From: Termitomyces sp. T153
Lineage: Eukaryota > Basidiomycota > Agaricomycetes > Agaricales > Lyophyllaceae
Assembly (NCBI GenBank): GCA_018296165.2
Contig: JACKQL020000135.1
Location: forward strand, 49,797-113,796
Length of the DNA: 64,000 nucleotides
Reading direction: 5' to 3'
Both the position numbers and the translations under genes were made by a program. Positions 32,763 to 43,960 of this stretch are shown here, in pieces. A model generated the notes under the pieces. It had not been told where the DNA came from. It searched no databases and worked only from the letters and a program-made list of their open reading frames with translations. Every line of letters starts with the position of its first letter. The first letter of the stretch is position 1.

Positions 32763-35233
32763 TCCCCATCAATAGTACATATGGCATGTCCCATCACCTG
32801 GTGTTTAGGGCAACTACTGATAAAATGTCCCTGCCCACTACATAGGATGCATGTGCCCTCCTTCCATCATTTCTCTTGAGTCTCCTCTGGTATATTGATC
32901 CAGGGCCTATTCTGAATCTTGTTTGTGCATAGAGCTTCTTGGTCATTGGTGGAGTCTGGAGTGTTATTAAGGTTGTCAGAGTTGGTGTCCAGGGGTTCCA
33001 GGGTCTCATGGAGATCAGCAGCATTGAGTTGGGCAGGGGAGCACTATCCTGAAAGTCAATTGGTGCTGGTAGGTTCTTGGCCTAAAGAAAAACAGGGTGC
33101 AGGATTGGTGGAGTTGGCAGAAATTGAGGGTCACTTGCCATTGGTTGCCCCAGCCTGCCAGTTGGTGTTGCCAGAAGTGTTCCACATGGTCCATGGTGCC
33201 ATGTTTTTGCTCCAGTCTTCCCAATAACATTAGTCAACCTGGGTAATGAGCACCTTGTATCTGTTGTACATAGTTTGCTTGGGTGCAAGACAGAGGATGT
33301 CCTTGATCCATTAAGGCAGGGCACAACAGAGGGCAAATCAGAGGGCATTGTAATTCCACCCTGTCTCATAGGCCTCCCATTTGAATCATATGATGAAGGT
33401 CATGAAACATTCATTGTCACACATTTAGAGGTTGAAGAGGTTCTCCTCTGCTTCTGCTACCATATCAAAGATGCTGAATTTACTGGAGAATTCCTGGGTG
33501 AAGGCAAGCTAATCAGAGAGCACTGGATTGTTAGAGTCAAACCAGAGTAGTGCTGTGTAGTAGTTGAAGGCAATACCCTGCAAATATGATGTGGTGAAGG
33601 CTACTCATGAGCTCTCAAGCTGGAAGGTAATGGGCTTAGCTTGGAACATAGTTAGACACTGTGTTAGAAAGATTCACCACTTCCAGGAGTTGCAACTAGT
33701 GAAAGGTTTGAGCTTTTGAATGTCAAGTTTTCCTTCCCAAGCCAGTGCATCATGAGTATTGTCCTGAGTGTTTTGAGTTCAGAGTGGGGGTCCAGCATTG
33801 TAATAGTAGTAGTAATTGTTTCCATTTCCATGCTGAAGGAGAAAGTTGTCCATGGCCAGGCCCCATCCTCCAGAAGGTCTGCTATTAGGAGGTTCACCAT
33901 GGGGGGGTTGGCCTGCATTGCCTGGGGGAGGCCCTGGGGCCCATTGAGGGGGAGGGAGTCCTCTGGGGGTGGGGGGTCCAAAGTAGTTAGTGTTGGCAGG
34001 GGAGTTGGGCATCAGAACAGGTGGAGTATGAGGGGGGTTGATGAGAAAAGGGGGTCAGGGTGCCCCAGGGCCTGTGGGTTACCTCAGGGGGACTAGGATG
34101 TTCTGGTGGGGTGGGGGAGCATTGACATGGGGGGTGCAGAGATTAAAGTGAGGGGGTCTGTCTTGGGGAGGGTCATTGCATGGGGCAATCTTGTTGGCAG
34201 GGTTACTAGGCTTGTTAATGTAGGAGAAGGTTTGGTTATCATTGTCAATGCATGGGGGCAGCTGTTGGGTATGGGGTTTGGAGATGGCAGGTTGATCCCA
34301 TGTATGGAAGGTGTTGGGGACAGAGTTTGCCCAGGGACAAGTGGAGAGGGCCAGGGTGGGAGCAGCAGGTTGGTCAAATGGTCCCCTCACAGAGTTGAGG
34401 CTTCTCAAGATATTGGATGCCATGTTAAGCTCTTCTTGCTGGCAGGGAATGGGAAGCAGGGCCTTGCTTTGTGTTCCAACAGATTCCTTGCATCGCATAT
34501 GGAAGGAGTGGGAGGGGTCCTGAGGGTCTTCAAATGGGCAGGAGTTTGGACTGGTGTGAATTTCTTCAACCAGGGTGTGGAGCTCATTTCACAGGTTGGC
34601 ATTGATTCCAAGGGTGCCTTGCATAGTTTCGGGGAGGTTTTCCTGCAGGTAACATTTGTGGAAGTCAAGGAGCCAATTTGCTCAAACCTTCAGAGTTGTG
34701 GGGGTGTCAGGGTAGCCTAGGTTGACAAGGAGGGTGAGGGTGCACCTTGCAAACTCTACAGGGGAGAGGTGGAGGGAGCAGAGGACTTCATCACACTGCT
34801 GGACATAGGCTTCAACCCATCACTGTCTGGGGAAGGGAGGAGTTTGAGCAGGGAATGGCAATCAAGGAGGGGAGTAATTATCTGGGTGCTCCAGAGGGGT
34901 TAGGGTGGCAATGAGGACTGGGTATGCATAGTAGTGAGTGGGTGGAAGGTAGGTGGGGTTGGGGAGTGCTGTGGAGAATCCTCCTGGGTACATGTGGAGG
35001 TAGTTGCCATTAGTGGGGAATGCTGAAGGGCAGTGCCAGCCTGAAGGTATTCCCTGGCTAATGGAGGGAGCATAGAATGCCTGGTTGGGGTCAGGGGTCC
35101 ATTGGCAGGGAACATACTGATTTGCAGGTGGGCCTAGATAGAACAGGGCATATTGATTTTCAGGGACTGGCTGACCATAGATGTCAGTTAGGTAGCCAGC
35201 AGGGTTGTACACAGGGTTATATGCAGACATCAA
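32763..35233 (-). pseudogene. gag of reverse A element
   Basis: The ATG at 35,233 lies just inside the LTR. The N-terminal part is Tyr/Pro-rich (MMSAYNPVYNPAGYLTDIYG). The middle is Pro-rich (PRGLPPPQWAPGPPPGNAG at about 33,950) with a run YYYYYN. The Gag core (FTQEFSSKFSIFDMVAEAEE) is at about 33,470. A CCHC knuckle, CILCSGQGHFISSC, near 32,840 would bind the RNA genome. The N-terminal and core reading is continuous over long stretches, but at least six stops are present. Confidence 0.8.
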
Positions 35234-35262
35234 GAATGGAGTAAGAGAGAGTCTTGATATTA

Positions 35263-35670
35263 TGTCAGGTTCTGCTGACTACAGGGGCTCAGCTACACTG
35301 GGTGAGTCCTTACTAGGCAGATGCAATGTCCTGCACTTATAACCTAGTGCTCTGGGGTTGGTGCAGACTAGAGGGACTTGCAAGGGGAAGTTTGGGGGAA
35401 TGGTCTGAGCAAGTCCAGAGTAGTCTGGAGAAGTCTAAGACCAAGTATATTAAATGTTGGGCTTGGGCAGGCATCAGGAACAGGTTTATAGGCATGCCAA
35501 TTGACTGTGGGGCAAGCAGAGGCTTTGTGAATGATGGGAGTGGAGCCAGAGTTTGATGGGGGATCAATCAAGACTGATGGGTTTTGGGGCCAAGCAAAGA
35601 GTGAGGTCCAGAGTTGTCACAAGAATGTTTAAAAGTCATAGCACATGCACAGAGTTTGTACCAATGTCAG
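35263..35670 (-). repeat. 5' LTR remnant of reverse A element (last 408 bp only)
   Basis: Aligns with the end of LTR 1688-2843 (from about 2435) and stops at 35,670 where element D begins. The U3 part with the promoter is missing, so this element could not be transcribed normally. Confidence 0.8.
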
Positions 35671-37373
35671 GTGACACAGAGGTTTGGCAGCCACTTAGTC
35701 AGCTATGCTAGAGATGATGCTATACCTGTGACTAAGGCTGGATAGAATCAGAGTTATCTGTAGAGGGGTTATCCCTTTACATCACCCCCCCCTCTAGGTT
35801 CATCAACCTGACAAACATCTGTGGCATTAAGATGCTCTTCCCCATCCCCAATATGGCCAGCTACAACATGCAATGGCTTGTTCTGCCCCCTTGAAATAAT
35901 GTCCAAAGGTGTATTGTATTATTGGGGCTAATGCTTCAGGTGCTGGGGTAGAGAGGGTCATAGGAGAAGTTGTGTCCATTGGAGAAGCTGGTGTAGCCCC
36001 CTCATGAATGCTCAACATCAGTGAGCCTGGAGGGAGAGATGGGGGTTGCTGAGTAGAAGGGGTAGGGGTTATGGTAGAAGTCTGAGATGCCACTGCCAGA
36101 GTGCTAGAAGAGGGTGCTCCTGGCCTGGTAGAAGTTGGGGTGGATAATGCAGTGGATCCCAAAGGTGCTGGTGCAGCAACTGCTGGCACAATGTTGCCTG
36201 AGCATTGCTCCTGCAGTATGTGGACTCACTTCTTAGCTATCCACTTTCCAATCACCACAAGGGCTTCTCTGATCTGCTGATCAGAGCCTCAGATAGAGAC
36301 AAACCAGTGGTCTCCTCTAGCTGAGCTAATTATAAAGGCTGCCAAGTGGGCACTGGAGATGTCAAGGGCTTGTTTAAGGCCCTGCCCCTGGTAACCACCC
36401 ACATGCACAACAAGAGAGTTGGGGAGTTTGAGCACACACTCAAAATGTGGGGTGCAGCAATTCATAGGAGGAAGGTCCCAAGCAAGGGGGATGGCAAGGG
36501 GAGCATTAGAGGTAGAGCATGCTACACATTGGGGAATGTGAGAGGTGGGCACTGTAGGAGTTTTGATGGAGGAATTGGGCTTTGGCTGCCTAGGTGGAGC
36601 TGATTGTGTGGCAGAGCCCAAAGGAATGGCATGGCTACCCATACTAGGCTGTGAGGCTGTTCAGGCAGAGGCAACCATGGCAACAGGCATCAGCATATTA
36701 CCAGACTCAAGCACTGCTAGTCTGTTCTTGAGCCCAGAAACAAGAGTTAACAGTCTCTTGATAGTAGATTCCAGGTTGGCAAAAGCATTAGTTAGAGTTG
36801 GCATAGAGTCCATAGAGGTTAGGATGAGGCCAAAAGTAGGTGTTAGGTTGGATGTTGTGGGCTAGAGATGTGGACAACATAGGAACTGATCAAGATGTGA
36901 GGAGACAAGCACAACTGCAGATAAACCCAGCAATGACAAACAACACAAGCTGCAAGCCAGAGTCAAAGGGGCAGAATGGCAGCTAAGAGTTAGGCAAGAA
37001 GGTGAGTGCAGTGAGCAAAGCTAAGGTAATGATGCTGGGGCTCTCACAATTGGTTTACTGGATAGACCTGGGGAATGCTGCTATTGATCAGTCAAAGGAT
37101 ATTCTATCCTTGCAACTGGCTTATATACTACATCCATGGCTATGCTATGACTAATGCTATATGTGATAAGCAGCCCAGGTATGCTAAGCAGTAATGACTA
37201 TCAATATGTCAAAAGGAGAAATAGAGTCCAATGACTACAAAGGGCTGACTAATACTGTCTGGAGGGTGCAGGGGTTTGGCAGCCAGTCAGTCAGCTATGC
37301 TAGAGATGATGCTATACCTGTGACTAAGGCCAGATAGATTTGGAATTACCTGTAGAGGGGTCATCCCCTTACT
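35671..37373 (-). mobile_element. Family D: short LTR retrotransposon without pol
   Basis: A complete 5' LTR (37,373 to about 36,870, with TATATAAG on the minus strand at 37,120-37,127) is followed by a single ORF, a purine tract (minus-strand CTAGAGGGGGGGGTGA, 35,782-35,797) and the first 110 bp of a 3' LTR (35,781-35,672). The two LTR starts align over about 110 bp. There is no protease, RT or integrase, so it must have been mobilised in trans. Its tract and LTR start (GGTGA|TGTAAAGG) resemble those of family B (GGTGA|TGTCAGGG). It sits within B5 gag. Confidence 0.65.
35827..36860 (-). pseudogene. Single ORF of element D (unknown function)
   Basis: One frame runs from about 36,860: a short heptad region (NAFANLESTIKRLLTLVSGL), a basic/Pro/Ser linker, a folded-looking segment (CTPHFECVLKLPNSLVVHV; AHLAAFIISSARGDHWFVSI), then a Ser/Thr/Pro-rich tail (STPTSTRPGAPSSSTLAV). 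It is interrupted by three TGA stops, each compatible with a CGA arginine codon that lost its CpG. I recognise no domain. The coiled coil suggests a gag-like or cargo protein. Confidence 0.5.
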
Positions 37374-37374
37374 G

Positions 37375-37615
37375 AAGCAACCACTGGAGTTGCCAGGGGT
37401 GGTGCAGAGAGAGGGGGCAGGCATTCTAGCAGTTCCTGGAGGGATCGGAAAATATGATTGGTGGTCTGGTGGAGGGTAGAGAGTTTGGTTGTGTGGTGGG
37501 TGAAGGACAATTGAGTCAGTTGCACCTGGTTCTCTAGGTGAAGCATGCAAGTCCAGGCTTTCTCCAGAGGGGCCAGAGCCTCCAGGGGATTGTCCAGATT
37601 GGCAAGCTGAGACAT
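37375..37615 (-). pseudogene. gag start of B5
   Basis: Reads MSQLANLDNPLEALAPLEKA then HLENQVQLTQLSFTHHTTKL, homologous to B1 gag (10,637) and to the coiled part of B4 gag. It is cut after about 80 residues by element D. Confidence 0.8.
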
Positions 37616-37722
37616 AGAATTCTGCAGGTACTTAAGTCTGGTGGGGAAGTGACAGATAGGGGCTTGGGGGTTCCCTGCAGGCTATGAGGGGCTTCCAGAC
37701 CAGAGTTAGAGACTTGTTCTGC

Positions 37723-38062
37723 TGTAAGGGCAACCTCCAGGAGTGGCAGATCAGTCACACAGCTAGCACAGGGGAATCCAAAATATATTTAGCAAGGTAA
37801 TTGACAGATACAACAGTAGCTAATCACCTAGCAGAGGGGTATCAAAAGAGAACAAGTCTAAGGATCCCCACTGCTTGGTGCAGTGCATCAGTGGGCAGTG
37901 GAGGCATGGGAACAACTGTACAGCAGGCCAGAGCTAGTCCTAACTCTAGGGAAGTGCTCAGCAGGGGACCACAGAGAGTTTTGAGGACCTCCAGAGATGT
38001 CTGGGGGTCTGGAACAAGCTGTGAAGATCACTGCAGAGGTCAGAAATGGAAGTCCCCTGACA
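37723..38062 (-). repeat. LTR of family B (5' LTR of B5), reverse
   Basis: On the minus strand it starts TGTCAGGGGACTTCC at 38,062 and ends TGGAGGTTGCCCTTACA at 37,723 (340 bp). The B leader GCAGAACAAGTCTC and gag follow on the minus strand. Confidence 0.85.
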
Positions 38063-38290
38063 GATTTCATTTCCATCAATGAAAGAATTAGAGTTGTATC
38101 AGAAGAGATGAGGTTAGGGTTTGCACTAGCTGAGGAGACAAGGTTTACTGAGATGGAGAAGATGCTCCAGTAATATAATGAATTGCTCAGAGTACTTGAC
38201 AAGCATGTGGACATCATGCACACAAGCATTGTGGAAATAACATCTGACCTCAACAGGACTAATCTGTTGGGGCTCATGCTCTTATACTCA
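38063..38290 (+). pseudogene. Coiled-coil fragment of unknown origin
   Basis: The frame reads SINERIRVVSEEMRLGFALA, ETRFTEMEKMLQ, a TAA, then YNELLRVLDKHVDIMHTSIV. The heptad spacing is clear, the source unknown. It adjoins the B5 LTR and may be an unrelated older repeat. A second coil fragment on the minus strand (DIVALQSMVDSLQNQLPFL) lies at 38,620-38,859; the rest to 38,940 holds nothing I can assign. Confidence 0.35.
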
Positions 38291-39449
38291 TTTCAACCCA
38301 AACACTGCCACCTCACATCAAAGGGCTTTGATTTGATTGGGCTAAGTGCCTGGTTGCTGCATTCCATGCACACTTGGACAATGCACATTGACATCTCAAT
38401 GGGTCATTCACTTACAGTTACTCTGGTAGGGCTCACAGCTGGAGGGCATATCAATCATCATCTGACATGCTGTTCCAAGCTAACACAAACAGACAAACAT
38501 GTTTTCAATTCTTGTTCTAGTGCATTGTGAGTGTAGCTTTCCTTTTGTCTCTATGTTTTTATTTCATTTTTTTACTTTATTTTTTTTGGTTCTATACAAC
38601 ACTATTCCATTACCCTATTTCATTTCAGCACTTTGTCCACCTTGCTATCATGCTCCTTGGGCTGTGCCAGCTTCATCTTTGTTGGGCTCTTCTGCCTCAG
38701 CAATAGGTGCAAGGGCAGGAGCCTGCACAGGTGGAAAGCTGTGGGAGCTGGAGGCTTGTTTGATAGGAAGGGAAGCTGGTTTTGAAGGCTGTCAACCATG
38801 CTCTGGAGAGCAACAATGTCAACTTTGGTTTGTGTTAGATGCCCAGACAAATATAACAAGTGAAATTGAGAGGAAACATTGCAAAATCAGATGTACCGGT
38901 TTGCCAGCTCAGCAATGTTGGCCTGCAGGAAAATGTTGAAAGATCTACTAGCTACTGCTCTGATTCCCACTTCTGCCATTCCCCACATCCAGCTGCTGCT
39001 CATACTGTTGAATGACTGAACGAGCTTGAAGGTTTAGACACAAAAGTTGATTCAAAGTGAAAGCATTGTAAGTCTATGATTACTGAGATTCCAGAACTGA
39101 GATATCAATACTTCACAGGTCCTGTGAACTGCAATCGGACCCTCAATGATTATTTTGGCAAAAAATCAAAGTAGATAGTCATTCATGGTGTATATGATCT
39201 CCATTATTACTATATACAAGCTTTGAAATAGGCCTTACGATGACCCTTCTCATACTCAATAGCCCCTCAGAACCCATATTTTTTGGCTTACACGGAGGGG
39301 CCATCAGTTATAAGATGTTCGACTGTAACTACATATCTAAATTATAAGACAAAGGACATCCACTTCCTCACTTGGCCTCAGGATTTACAGATAATTCATT
39401 CTCGTCAATATCCTCCAGACCTCGAAAGTTGCTTCTCTGTTCAATATGT

Positions 39450-39872
39450 TTAGCAAAGGTGTAACATAGAGACAAATATTGGTACCTTCAACATCAACAA
39501 GAGGACTGTTCGTACCATGAGTCCAGTGACAACCTGGTTCTTCGGGTCTCCTGTAATTCTATCACCAAATTCGGCCTTCATTATGAGCTTATCCTTGACA
39601 ACTGCATCTCCCTCGTATAATCCGAACACCGTGTAGTGTCCACCTCCTTCTGCGGCCGGAGCCCTCTCAAAGCCAATTGACATGCAATGCTTTCCGAAAA
39701 ACATGGATTTCGAATCGCCATGTATACGTTGGGGTTGTCTTTTTGTCAAAGAGACTTGACATTCTTCGCCGATCTTATGGAACGATTTGTATAAAATGCT
39801 GTTACGGGCATAAGAAAGCAAGTTATCATCCTTGAGAAATTTCTGGATACACATATTTGTATCAGTGCTCAT
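39450..39872 (-). CDS. Hypothetical fungal protein, at least one exon
   Basis: A 140-codon frame with normal CpG content in the first gene island. It is rich in Gly/Lys (GFERAPAAEGGGHYTVFGLY, DKLIMKAEFGDRI). A possible upstream exon begins at ATG 39,975 (MSILNQYVKMSIRII), followed by an intron-like GTTAGT...CTAACGTAG, but the reading phases do not join cleanly. The last 25 residues (LLLMLKVPIFVSMLHL) may be intron read-through after a GTACGA donor near 39,515. I recognise no domain. Confidence 0.45.
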   Translation of the reverse strand: MSTDTNMCIQKFLKDDNLLSYARNSILYKSFHKIGEECQVSLTKRQPQRIHGDSKSMFFGKHCMSIGFERAPAAEGGGHYTVFGLYEGDAVVKDKLIMKAEFGDRITGDPKNQVVTGLMVRTVLLLMLKVPIFVSMLHLC

Positions 39873-40084
39873 CGCTCTACGTTAGGAAGGGATTCTGAGT
39901 CAACTAACCTGGCTGTATGCATTTCCTGTAATGATCCTGATCGACATCTTAACGTACTGATTCAAGATTGACATTGTGGGGAGCTATTGCCTTGTAGTTC
40001 GGACAATAGGGAGCGAATGTAGTAATTGGAATGATATTTGATTATCACTTTGCTTCCTGTTATATATCTTGTGTAGTGTGGCGT

Positions 40085-40425
40085 CGCAAGGAACAGCAGT
40101 GAATATTTGGAAACAATAGATGTATTGTTCTAACAGTTTAGTTTCTGCTTTCTTTTATCCCTTTTTTAACAATGAAGTGCATCTGCGGAGAAGTGTTCGT
40201 GTTGTCTATGACAGACTTTCGAAAAGCTGCATGTATCTCGATCCTGGGTTAACGAGGAAAGTTTCATGGTTGTTACGATGGCCTAACAGTGAACATTGGG
40301 AAACAAAAGATGTATTGTTTGAATGGTTCAATTTCTACTTTCTGTTATCCTTTCTTAATAAGGCAGTGGACAAGTGCTCATGGTGTCTACGACAAAAGCT
40401 TTGAAAAGCCATGTGTTTCTGAAAC
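40085..40425 (+). repeat. Imperfect tandem duplication, about 185-bp unit
   Basis: Two noncoding copies, about 40,085-40,255 and 40,275-40,425, share AGATGTATTGTT, TTTCT(G/A)CTTTCT(T)TTATCC and GTGTCTA(T/C)GACA-like blocks in the same order. It lies in the CpG-normal island upstream of the kinase-like gene. Confidence 0.55.
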
Positions 40426-40882
40426 AACAACATGAAAGTGTTATTGTGCGCTAAGGGAGACATCTTCACACAATGAAAAAGCACTTCAACACTGTCTCTT
40501 GTCAACTGATACAAAAGTCGCTCTTCTCTTGATTGCGAAAAAAGAGGAATTTCGAACTACCACAAGCGGCGTACGATGGTCTACAAAAGAAATTCAAGGT
40601 GGTTTCAAGCGGAGCCTGAATAATCCCCTCCCCCACTAATCAGAGCGGAGCCTGAAGTTTTCCCCGCATGTTTCTTCAACCTTACTTCACCAAGTTCGAT
40701 GGTATACCGCACAATATCTGTACGTAATCGTCTCTTAGCCCTACATGTTTCTTCATCATGTGCTATCACAGCGTATGCAAATTGCCCCACCTATATCATT
40801 GACTACTTCGCGGAACGTTTGGTTTAAGTACGTGATCGTTTCGTTATTGTTTAAATTTTGGCCCCCAGACAATTGACGCAGT

Positions 40883-41965
40883 GATTTAATAAGGTTTCCT
40901 CGCGACGTCTATCAACCTGGGCATCGCCTTTCTCTCTGTCTTCGAGGAGGCAGATCGACAGAAGTAGAGATTATTAAGGCGTTTATTCCATTTACTTGCT
41001 CTGCTGTCCTTCTAGTTCATGCACGAACGAGTGTGCATGGTATGGGACTTCCTAACCGCTTCATACTGAAATTGGCAGATCGTAGAGTCTCTGGCCTATG
41101 GAATTTCCAAAAAGAAGAGGACTATCAATTGAATATCAGTAAACATGAAGCATCCTTTGAACTCCGAGACGATGAGGAGATGTTGCCATGGATGTATTCA
41201 TTCGAGTCATGGCAGGGATATGATGCCACGCACACCAAAGAACGCGAGGCGTATGATTATTTAAAAGAGGCTCAGATGTCTGGGTTAATTCCTCGTTTCT
41301 TCGGTACCGCGAAAATCGATATGATGACAACGGCTGCTCATCAATCTTTAAGTCACATCAATGGCCTTCTACTCGAGTACATTCCTGGGCGTTCGATGGC
41401 AAAGATAAGGCCGGGCATTACTATCACATTTGAGGAGGCTGAGGCTATCTCTCAACGTGTCCTGGAGCTGGGACGCCAGCTCCGCCGTTTTGGTGTTTGC
41501 CACTCCGACGTCCATGTTGGCAATATCATCCTTTGAGCAAAGGATAATTCCCCGGTTCTGATTGACTGGGGTCTCGCCTCGTTACCGGCTGCGGGTGCCT
41601 CTTTGATTGACCGATGGAATGATGAACGTCTTCGGACGGATTTCAACAAAGACATACGGTATATGCTGCGAGACGGGGTTTATTATGAAGGTCCCAACAA
41701 TGACGAAGTACATCCCCCAATCACAGCTGGCGGTGTATGGCATCGCTTCAGAACTCCGTTGTCTGATGAAGAACGAATACGGTTCGCGTCAAAGTGGGAG
41801 TGGGGTTATGGCTCGACCAACTTGGAGATCGCTAATCTACCTGAAGAAGAAAAGGCCCTCTTCTATGATGAAGACACGAGCGTAGACATCAATCATGGTT
41901 TGCGGTGGAAAGTCAAGAAGGGTGTGAAGACCAGGGAACTGGATGATCCATGTCCAGTGGAATAA
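40883..41965 (+). pseudogene. Kinase-like protein with in-frame TGA
   Basis: One frame of about 360 codons reads VEIIKAFIPFTCSAVLLV, PNRFILKLADRR, GLIPRFFGTAKI, the catalytic-loop motif CHSDVHVGNIIL at about 41,500, then TGA (41,534-41,536), and after it in the same frame VLIDWGLASL, with DWG in the DFG position. This is the fungal protein-kinase-like (choline/aminoglycoside-phosphotransferase-type fold) family abundant in mushrooms. The stop separates the HxD and DWG elements, so the product would be dead unless read through. A CGA codon losing its CpG is the simplest origin. The frame is open from 40,883 without an ATG, so an upstream exon is missing or decayed. Confidence 0.7.
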
Positions 41966-42545
41966 AACTTATTAGATGAGTGATACTGCTCCCGACACAA
42001 TGGCATAGTTCATGTATTTTCAATAGATTCAAGAATTCACTAGCTTGTTTTTGTCATTTTTTAATTAGTTGTTTCTTGAGCTGTCCAGCTCATACGAGTC
42101 CAGTTCAGAGAGATGCAAGTTCACGAAAATTCCAAATTCCAAATGTTTCTCTTTTCTCTGGCATAAACCATCACAGCCATCGCATATATGGTAGCGTTTT
42201 ATAGTTGATATACCATGCGCTGAGATCAAACAGCAGCCTTGGGTGAAACATCTTCATATCAGACTTTCACTACTATGCTACCCCGACTTCTTGTCAATGA
42301 ACATCAGGGCATGGTGATCAGTATCTAATTTAGATTTTGCTGCAGAGGTTAGCATTTTCGCTCGTCGGCTTCTCTCTAATGATGTGGTCTATGTACCTCA
42401 CAACTCGATCAACCCTAGTATGAATGAACCATTCCAGAATACAGTGAAATGTGAAAAACATAGAGTCACAAAAGTAAAAGATGAAAAATTGATATCACCG
42501 GGGTGAGTTGAGGGGGTGTTGGTGGGGACTCTGGGGGAGTGGGCA
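41966..42545. other. Gene-poor end of first island
   Basis: Downstream sequence of the kinase-like gene with normal CpG content, then a G-rich stretch (42,490-42,545) adjoining repeat C2. No gene or RNA is recognisable. Confidence 0.5.
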
Positions 42546-43412
42546 GGGTAGGGCACTACAAGTGCATGTGTCAGACATTGTAGCAGAACATGTTTTGTAT
42601 TGTATGCTACATGTCCAGCACAGTCCTCTGCATTGTAGTGGAAGTTAACAATGTTATGTCTGCAACAGTGCCATTGCAATGTTACAATGTGTTGTCATAA
42701 ACACTCTGAGCAGACATCTTTGACTGCCCTCTTGTTTTGTGGGAGTTGTACATTGTATTGTTGTCAATGGTATCAGTGGATGGCTGCTGTCTGCTTTCCA
42801 TTGCTATATCACATCCATTGCAAAAAGCAGTTCTATTAGCTGGTGTATACCACTATATAACTCTTTCCATTGTCCATCATAAACACTCTGAGCAGACATC
42901 TTTAACTGCCCTCTTGGTTCACAGGTGTCATACATTGTATTGTTGTCAATGGTATTAGTGGATGGCTGCTGTCTGCCTTCTGTTACTATATCACATCTGT
43001 TGCAAAAAGCACTGCAAAAAGTGGTTCTGTTAGCTGGTGTGTGCCATCATATAACTCTTTCTGTTGTCTCCACTTTCTGTTGCTAAATGACATCCATTGC
43101 AAAAAGCAGTTCTGTTAGCTGGTGTGTGCTGTCATATAACTTTTTAGGCCACTCTGTTGTTGATTTTTTTGTCTGTCACCAGGTCCCATCACAAAAGCAT
43201 ATCCATTACAGATGTGTTTCCATTCAAAAGCTCTCACTTTGTCTGTATAGATATCTGTCAAAGTGTTGAGCATGGGAAGCTGTCACAGATGCATTTTTTC
43301 AGGAGCAAGAAGCCATCACAGAACCTTTCATCTGTTGCAAGCCCAGTGGAAATGACCATGCCAATGATTGGGGCACTCCACAAATGATTCTTGAAAATAT
43401 CATTCTTAGCAC

Positions 43413-43497
43413 AGTATCATGGCTTAGTGGTTCACAATGCCATCAGAATATACTTCTCCCTGTCAGGATGAGGGTTTGACTCCCTGATCTGACAATT
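43413..43497 (+). repeat. tRNA-derived SINE-like module in repeat C2
   Basis: A-box-like ATGGCTTAGTGGTTCACAATG is followed by B-box-like GGGTTTGACTCCC (43,472-43,484). Homologous to the module at 17619. Confidence 0.6.
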
Positions 43498-43689
43498 GTC
43501 TAGTGATTTGGTCTTTTATTTTATTTACTGCACTTTTTCTCCTGTGCTCTAACCAATGTTTAGGCACACTCTGAAGCAAAATGCTCTCTCTCATGGTTTG
43601 GGTGGGTATTCAGGCTGGCTACCTGCCAAATTCTTGATTGCACTGCAGCCAGAAGTGCTCTACAGAAGCTCTTAATTTGCTGGCTACAG

Positions 43690-43785
43690 TAGGCTCCTGT
43701 AGCTCAATGGGTTTGAATGTTGGAAATCTGCTGATGTCTGCAGCCTCAGTTACCCAGGCTGAGGGTTTGAATCCCTTGCTTGAGT
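43690..43785 (+). repeat. tRNA-derived SINE-like module in repeat C2
   Basis: TGTAGCTCAATGGGTTTGAATG (A-box region; the first 12 bases match the classical tRNA TAGCTCA-TGG pattern) is followed by GGGTTTGAATCCC at about 43,763-43,775. Confidence 0.6.
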
Positions 43786-43863
43786 CTGGGGGTATGGAAT
43801 TATTTTTTAGTTATCATTTAAATCAGCCATTGTTTGTTTCAACATTAACTTGCCTGATATCAC

Positions 43864-43960
43864 AGGTCCTTGTGGCTTAATGGGTTAGAATGTCAGAGCT
43901 CTGCCATTCTCTGCAGTCTCATATGCTCAGGTTGAAGGTTTGAATCCCTTGCTTGACATC
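43864..43960 (+). repeat. tRNA-derived SINE-like module in repeat C2
   Basis: TGTGGCTTAATGGGTTAGAATG is followed by AGGTTTGAATCCC near 43,937. It is homologous to the module at 17928 and the most tRNA-like of the set. Confidence 0.6.

Larger units (their letters stand above)
22993..35670 (-). mobile_element. Family A Ty3/gypsy chromodomain retrotransposon, reverse
   Basis: Order in its own direction: 5' LTR remnant (35670-35263), gag (35233-32763), protease, RT, RNase H, integrase and chromodomain, then a second RT-tail to chromodomain block, a 2-kb 3' part with an antisense ORF, a polypurine tract and a 3' LTR (24042-22993). It inserted into element B4. All frames are broken and only isolated CpGs remain in 26-35 kb. 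At 12.7 kb it is longer than a usual gypsy element because of the 2.26-kb duplication and the extra 3' part. Confidence 0.85.
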
